11,153 nt of DNA from the NCBI GenBank assembly GCA_013139755.1, contig WTAG01000592.1, positions 1 through 11,153 of the forward strand. Reading direction: 5' to 3'. A model generated the notes under the pieces. It was given only the letters and a program-made list of their open reading frames with translations. It was not told the DNA's origin and ran no database searches. Each line of letters opens with the position of its first letter. The stretch's first letter is position 1. Both the position numbers and the translations under genes were made by a program. This DNA comes from Methylomarinum sp. (GTDB lineage Bacteria; Pseudomonadota; Gammaproteobacteria; Methylococcales; Methylomonadaceae). This document shows positions 8,268-11,153 of the stretch, in pieces.

Positions 8268-8382
8268 TACATTGAGTTAATGCGTAACTTATGTGTGAGG
8301 AACGAACGCCAACACATGGCAACAACAACCAATATTGGGGTTCCTTTCGCCCCCCCAAGCCTACCGTGCTGACTTTAACCCG

Positions 8383-9498
8383 TTAAGCAAAAAGACTTAA
8401 CACGCCATTGCTGGCAATTGCTCTTCCTGCTTCAATCTCGTCGACAATATCTAATATTTTATCTGTAGGTTCATTATTACCAATCTCAGCTAATTCTTTG
8501 TCACTTCTTTCGCCAGCTCCAGAACCCATTTGATTAAAGGCTTGTGACTGTCTTTGATGGCTATCGTCTTGAGATACATTAACATCAACCAAATTAAGCT
8601 GTTGCGCTGATAACATTTCACGCAATTTAGGTAACGATGCCTCCAGTGCTTCTTTTACCACAGCATGTTGAGCAGTAAAAGCGACGGATGCTTGATCCTG
8701 AGTAACATCGATCTTAATGGTTATTGGTCCTAAATGCTGAGGATTTAATCTAAGCTCAGCAGATGGGATTGCTTGCTTATGCATCCAGATAACTCGCTCA
8801 CCAACTTCCTTATTCCATTCAGGGTGAGCAAAATGCTTGGTCATTGGAGCAATTTGAGTTTTATTTTCTGATATGACGGCTCGACTAAGATTAGCAATAT
8901 CAGTGGCAAATTTTGCTCCATCTTTAGTTTTCCCTAGTTCATTAAGCTCACTAAGTTCACTTAGATCGCTTAGATCGCTTAGACCACTAAGATCATCTAT
9001 TTTAGTTTGCTTCGGTGCTAGGGCAAGATTACCCTGCTCTAATTTACGAAATGTATTTTCTTGCTGTAATAATTCTGCTTTTGATAAACCCTTTTGCTTT
9101 AAATCTAGGATTTCAGTATCCATTGCAACACCCTCTCCACCGAGTATGCCACCTTTACTTATACCAAAACCATCTAACTTGTTGATGACGCTTTCCAAGG
9201 TATCTAATGTATTTTCCAGGTCTATATCACTGGCCAATTGATCAGCTACCGGCAAACTTTTGCCGAATAGCCCGGCAAAGTCCTGCAATAGGTATTCATC
9301 TTCTATGGTATTAACACTTGCATTCTCAGCTGTCACGTCAGCCGTTTCAGTCGCTTCATCTAATTTCTGAATCTTTTCATTTAATTCTTCGGCAAAATCC
9401 TTTGATGCAGACTCCCCTTCCTTTAGGGGCTTCTGTGTTTTTGCCTGACTGTCATCTGATGAAACCGAAAGTTTTACACTTGTGCTATCAATTTTCAT
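8383..9498 (-). CDS. fliK: Flagellar hook-length control protein FliK
   Basis: FliK is a secreted ruler that measures hook length and switches the export gate FlhB from hook to filament substrates. The 371-residue length is near the usual proteobacterial size. The poorly conserved N-terminal two thirds is acidic and low in complexity, as usual for the family. The C-terminal hook-control domain, about 225-315, carries the signature L-R-L-N-P-Q-H-L-G-P-I at 249-259, followed by V-A-F-T-A-Q-H and L-P-K-L-R-E-M-L. Residues 169-188 are a Leu-Ser-Asp/Glu triplet repeat encoded by 9-base tandem units. The ATG at 9498 has a TTGGAG ribosome site at 9506-9511. The gene lies 29 bases downstream of fliJ in the same operon. 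No fliL follows; the next gene is convergent and unrelated. Confidence 0.93.
   Translation of the reverse strand: MKIDSTSVKLSVSSDDSQAKTQKPLKEGESASKDFAEELNEKIQKLDEATETADVTAENASVNTIEDEYLLQDFAGLFGKSLPVADQLASDIDLENTLDTLESVINKLDGFGISKGGILGGEGVAMDTEILDLKQKGLSKAELLQQENTFRKLEQGNLALAPKQTKIDDLSGLSDLSDLSELSELNELGKTKDGAKFATDIANLSRAVISENKTQIAPMTKHFAHPEWNKEVGERVIWMHKQAIPSAELRLNPQHLGPITIKIDVTQDQASVAFTAQHAVVKEALEASLPKLREMLSAQQLNLVDVNVSQDDSHQRQSQAFNQMGSGAGERSDKELAEIGNNEPTDKILDIVDEIEAGRAIASNGVLSLFA
8940..8993 (-). repeat. Six tandem 9-base units inside fliK
   Basis: Six imperfect 9-base units lie head to tail. On the plus strand they resemble CACTTAGAT/CGCTTAGAT, and two adjacent units are nearly identical. 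They keep the reading frame and encode a Leu-Ser-Asp/Glu repeat in the variable region of FliK. Such units can gain or lose copies by slippage without breaking the frame. Confidence 0.8.
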
Positions 9499-9527
9499 GT
9501 TAATTCTCCAAAATCCTTACCTCATTA

Positions 9528-9980
9528 TCAAGCATTTCTTGTGCCACCTACCCCACCAAAACGAGAAGCCCTGTCATCCTGTTCGTTTTGTTCCCTTTTT
9601 TCTTCCTGCTTAAACTCTTCTGCCAATGCTGATAGACATACTTTTTCTAAACTCTTGGTCTTTTGATGCTGTTTTTCCCAATACTCGCGAGCATAAAAAA
9701 CGTCCTTTTCACCTTGTATAACAACCTGCTCCTGCTCGCCTATTGCCTTATCTAATTTACTAACAAAAGATCTAAACTCTAGCAGTTGCGCAATATTTAT
9801 GCCGGCTTCACTTATCGATTGATATTTTTTTTTATATTCTTGATGATAACTTTGTAAGTTTTCTAATTGCACTCGTGATGCCTGTTGTTCACGCTGCGCC
9901 TTACCTAGTGCTTCCAAAGCTTTTTTTTCATTGTTTGCATTTAAATCAACAATGACTTGTAGTCTGTCTGATTTTTTCAT
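9528..9980 (-). CDS. fliJ: Flagellar export protein FliJ
   Basis: FliJ is the small coiled-coil subunit of the flagellar type III export ATPase. It inserts into the FliI ring like the gamma stalk of F1-ATPase and contacts the gate protein FlhA. The 150-residue length matches the family (about 147). The product is almost wholly helical and rich in Glu, Lys, Gln and Arg, with heptad-like spacing across about 10-130, including A-L-E-A-L-G-K-A-Q-R-E near residues 20-30. Assignment rests mainly on this composition plus its place directly after fliI, since FliJ sequences diverge strongly. Its ATG overlaps the fliI stop by one base (TAATG), indicating translational coupling. The last residues (about 137-150) are Gly/Arg-rich and probably disordered. 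Confidence 0.88.
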   Translation of the reverse strand: MKKSDRLQVIVDLNANNEKKALEALGKAQREQQASRVQLENLQSYHQEYKKKYQSISEAGINIAQLLEFRSFVSKLDKAIGEQEQVVIQGEKDVFYAREYWEKQHQKTKSLEKVCLSALAEEFKQEEKREQNEQDDRASRFGGVGGTRNA

Positions 9981-11074
9981 TAGTCCGCTTTAATCCCCAG
10001 CAACGCTTCTAATTCACTCAAACTGCGACTAACATCCACTGCTTCATTCATGTCTTGCTGTAAAAATTCAGATATTGCGGGAATTTTTTCTATCGCTTGG
10101 TCAATCCTAGGATCTGAACCCGCTTGATACGCACCGACACTGATTAAATCTTTATTTTGTTGATAGAGTGAATACAACCGTCTTAATTCTCTAGCCATTT
10201 TCATATGCCTTGCATCGGCAATGTCTGGCATCACTCGACTAATGGATGCTTCTATATCAATCGCAGGAAAATGCCCGGATTCGGCCAGACTTCTGGATAA
10301 AACAATATGACCATCTAATACCCCCCTAGCTGCATCGGCAATGGGATCATTGGTGTCATCACCTTCTGCTAATACCGTATAAAAAGCTGTTATAGATCCA
10401 CCGCCTATATCGCCATTACCTGCCCTTTCGACAAGATGCGGAAGTTTAGCAAATACTGAGGGCGGATAGCCTTTGGTCGCAGGGGGCTCATTTATCGCTA
10501 ATGCAATTTCCCGATGTGCTTGAGCATAACGCGTTAAAGAATCCATCAGTAAAAGCACATCTAAACCCTGGTCTCTAAAGTATTCGGCAATACTGGTGGC
10601 TAACATCGCGCCATGCACTCGCATTAAAGGCGAATCATCTGCGGGTGATGCGACAACAACCGCACGTTTCATGCCTTCATCACCCAGTGTTTTTAAGACG
10701 AATTCATTCACTTCTCGCCCCCTTTCACCGATAAGTCCAACAACGACAACATCTGCCCCTGTAAACTTGGTCATCATCCCTAATAACACACTTTTCCCTA
10801 CCCCTGTTCCGGCAAACAAGCCCATTCTTTGTCCGCGACCCACCGCAAGCATGGAATTAATGGCTCTGACACCAACATCCAGGGCATCTCTAATAGGTTT
10901 TCTGGAAAGCGGGTTAATTGTTCTACCACTTAAAGAAATTTTGGCATCGGTTTTTAATGGCCCTTTATCATCTAAGGGCATTCCAGATCCGTCCAACACC
11001 CGACCTAAGACACCAAAACCCACTTTTGCCAGACCACTCTTTCCTAGCGGAATAACCCGACAACCCGGCTCTAT
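9980..11074 (-). CDS. fliI: Flagellum-specific ATP synthase FliI, N-terminal region broken or missing
   Basis: FliI is the hexameric ATPase of the flagellar type III export apparatus. Numbering from a GTG at 11023, Walker A is A-G-T-G-V-G-K-S at 71-78, the catalytic Glu lies in G-E100-R-G-R-E, and Walker B ends in L-L-L-M-D161-S-L-T-R-Y. The blocks [11 protein letters not shown] and G-G-G-S-I-T-A-F-Y are specific to FliI-type export ATPases. Similarity continues upstream of that GTG to about 11074 ([11 protein letters not shown]), the end of the N-terminal beta-barrel. There two consecutive in-frame TGA codons (11075-11080) close the frame. Typical FliI has about 440-450 residues, so some 80-100 N-terminal residues are missing. 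The remaining 73 bases (11081-11153) are too short to hold them and do not show them convincingly. Possible explanations are a frameshift, a sequencing or assembly error, or a rearrangement. The coordinates give the visible FliI-like frame, not a trusted start. Confidence 0.85.
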   Translation of the reverse strand: MEPGCRVIPLGKSGLAKVGFGVLGRVLDGSGMPLDDKGPLKTDAKISLSGRTINPLSRKPIRDALDVGVRAINSMLAVGRGQRMGLFAGTGVGKSVLLGMMTKFTGADVVVVGLIGERGREVNEFVLKTLGDEGMKRAVVVASPADDSPLMRVHGAMLATSIAEYFRDQGLDVLLLMDSLTRYAQAHREIALAINEPPATKGYPPSVFAKLPHLVERAGNGDIGGGSITAFYTVLAEGDDTNDPIADAARGVLDGHIVLSRSLAESGHFPAIDIEASISRVMPDIADARHMKMARELRRLYSLYQQNKDLISVGAYQAGSDPRIDQAIEKIPAISEFLQQDMNEAVDVSRSLSELEALLGIKAD

Positions 11075-11153
11075 TCATCAATGTTGTATCTGAATAATTA
11101 TTCCAATTCTCACCATAAAAAACAGGATTTATTATTTCTTTGCAAATAGTCTC
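11075..11153. other. AT-rich segment adjoining the interrupted fliI frame
   Basis: This stretch is visibly richer in A and T than the fliI gene it adjoins. In the fliI frame it contains TGA TGA (11075-11080) and TAA TAA (about 11129-11134). A different minus-strand frame is open through the whole stretch to the edge, but I do not recognise its product. It may be the far side of a rearrangement or a frameshifted FliI N-terminus. Confidence 0.4.

Larger units (their letters stand above)
8147..8382. other. Convergent non-coding region rich in inverted repeats
   Basis: The region lies between the stop codons of two converging genes, and I see no convincing gene in it. It holds a series of hairpin-forming segments: an imperfect one at about 8165-8211 (GCCTTGT with ACAAAGGC, GTGG with CCAC), the interleaved pair at 8200-8247, a perfect 6-bp stem at 8252-8267 with loop ATAA, ATGTGT/ACACAT at 8291-8317, a CCAATATTGG palindrome at 8329-8338, and TTGGGG/CCCCAA at 8335-8358. 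None is followed by a clear T-run, so no canonical intrinsic terminator can be assigned to either gene. It could be a degraded miniature transposable element, a pair of atypical terminators, or a structured RNA. Confidence 0.55.

Noticed and set aside
8873..9241. A 122-codon plus-strand frame opposite fliK, rich in Leu and Ser.
   Set aside because: It is the antisense image of fliK. The Ser/Leu/Arg repeats simply mirror the 9-base tandem repeat, and no ribosome site is evident.
11057..11080. An insertion-sequence terminal repeat at the fliI break.
   Set aside because: The sequence on the fliI side encodes conserved FliI residues (E-P-G-C-R-V-I-P), and no matching inverted end or target duplication can be seen within the 79 remaining bases.
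10596..11093. A 165-codon plus-strand frame opposite the 5' part of fliI.
   Set aside because: It is an antisense shadow of a strongly conserved FliI coding region. Its Pro/Thr/Ser composition is typical of a complement frame.

Overview
The window looks like a chromosomal segment of an AT-rich gammaproteobacterium. The ParC sequence follows enterobacterial ParC closely, including the QRDR block and the Ala-Met-Arg-Tyr-Thr-Glu-Ser catalytic block, and the flagellar genes are of the proteobacterial fliI-fliJ-fliK type. I cannot assign a genus. No rRNA, tRNA, CRISPR array or complete insertion sequence is visible.

Layout. (1) Positions 1-3402, minus strand: a tightly packed set transcribed in the order S1-domain RNA-binding protein (CvfB/YitL-like), hotdog acyl-CoA thioesterase, parC. 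The genes overlap or abut, and parC runs off the left edge. (2) Positions 3403-3650: a divergent intergenic region with a plausible sigma70-like promoter on each strand. (3) Positions 3651-8146, plus strand: a two-gene signalling operon. It consists of a soluble PAS histidine kinase and, overlapping it by 4 bases, an 1108-residue response regulator with the order REC - PP2C/SpoIIE phosphatase - REC - PAS - GGDEF - EAL. (4) Positions 8147-8382: a convergent non-coding region dense with inverted repeats, including two interleaved ones. (5) Positions 8383 to the right edge, minus strand: fliI-fliJ-fliK, encoding the flagellar export ATPase, its coiled-coil stalk protein and the hook-length control protein. 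The 5' end of fliI is interrupted in frame near 11075.

How it fits together. The kinase and the composite regulator almost certainly form one pathway, because they share overlapping start and stop codons. The regulator combines two outputs usually found on separate proteins: a PP2C-type Ser/Thr phosphatase, as in partner-switching modules, and c-di-GMP synthesis and hydrolysis. All recognisable catalytic residues of the three enzyme domains are present. Its position next to flagellar genes suggests control of motility or surface attachment, but that link is inference from proximity. The main items for follow-up are this fused regulator, the frame problem at the kinase start, the broken N-terminal region of FliI, and the structured intergenic region.
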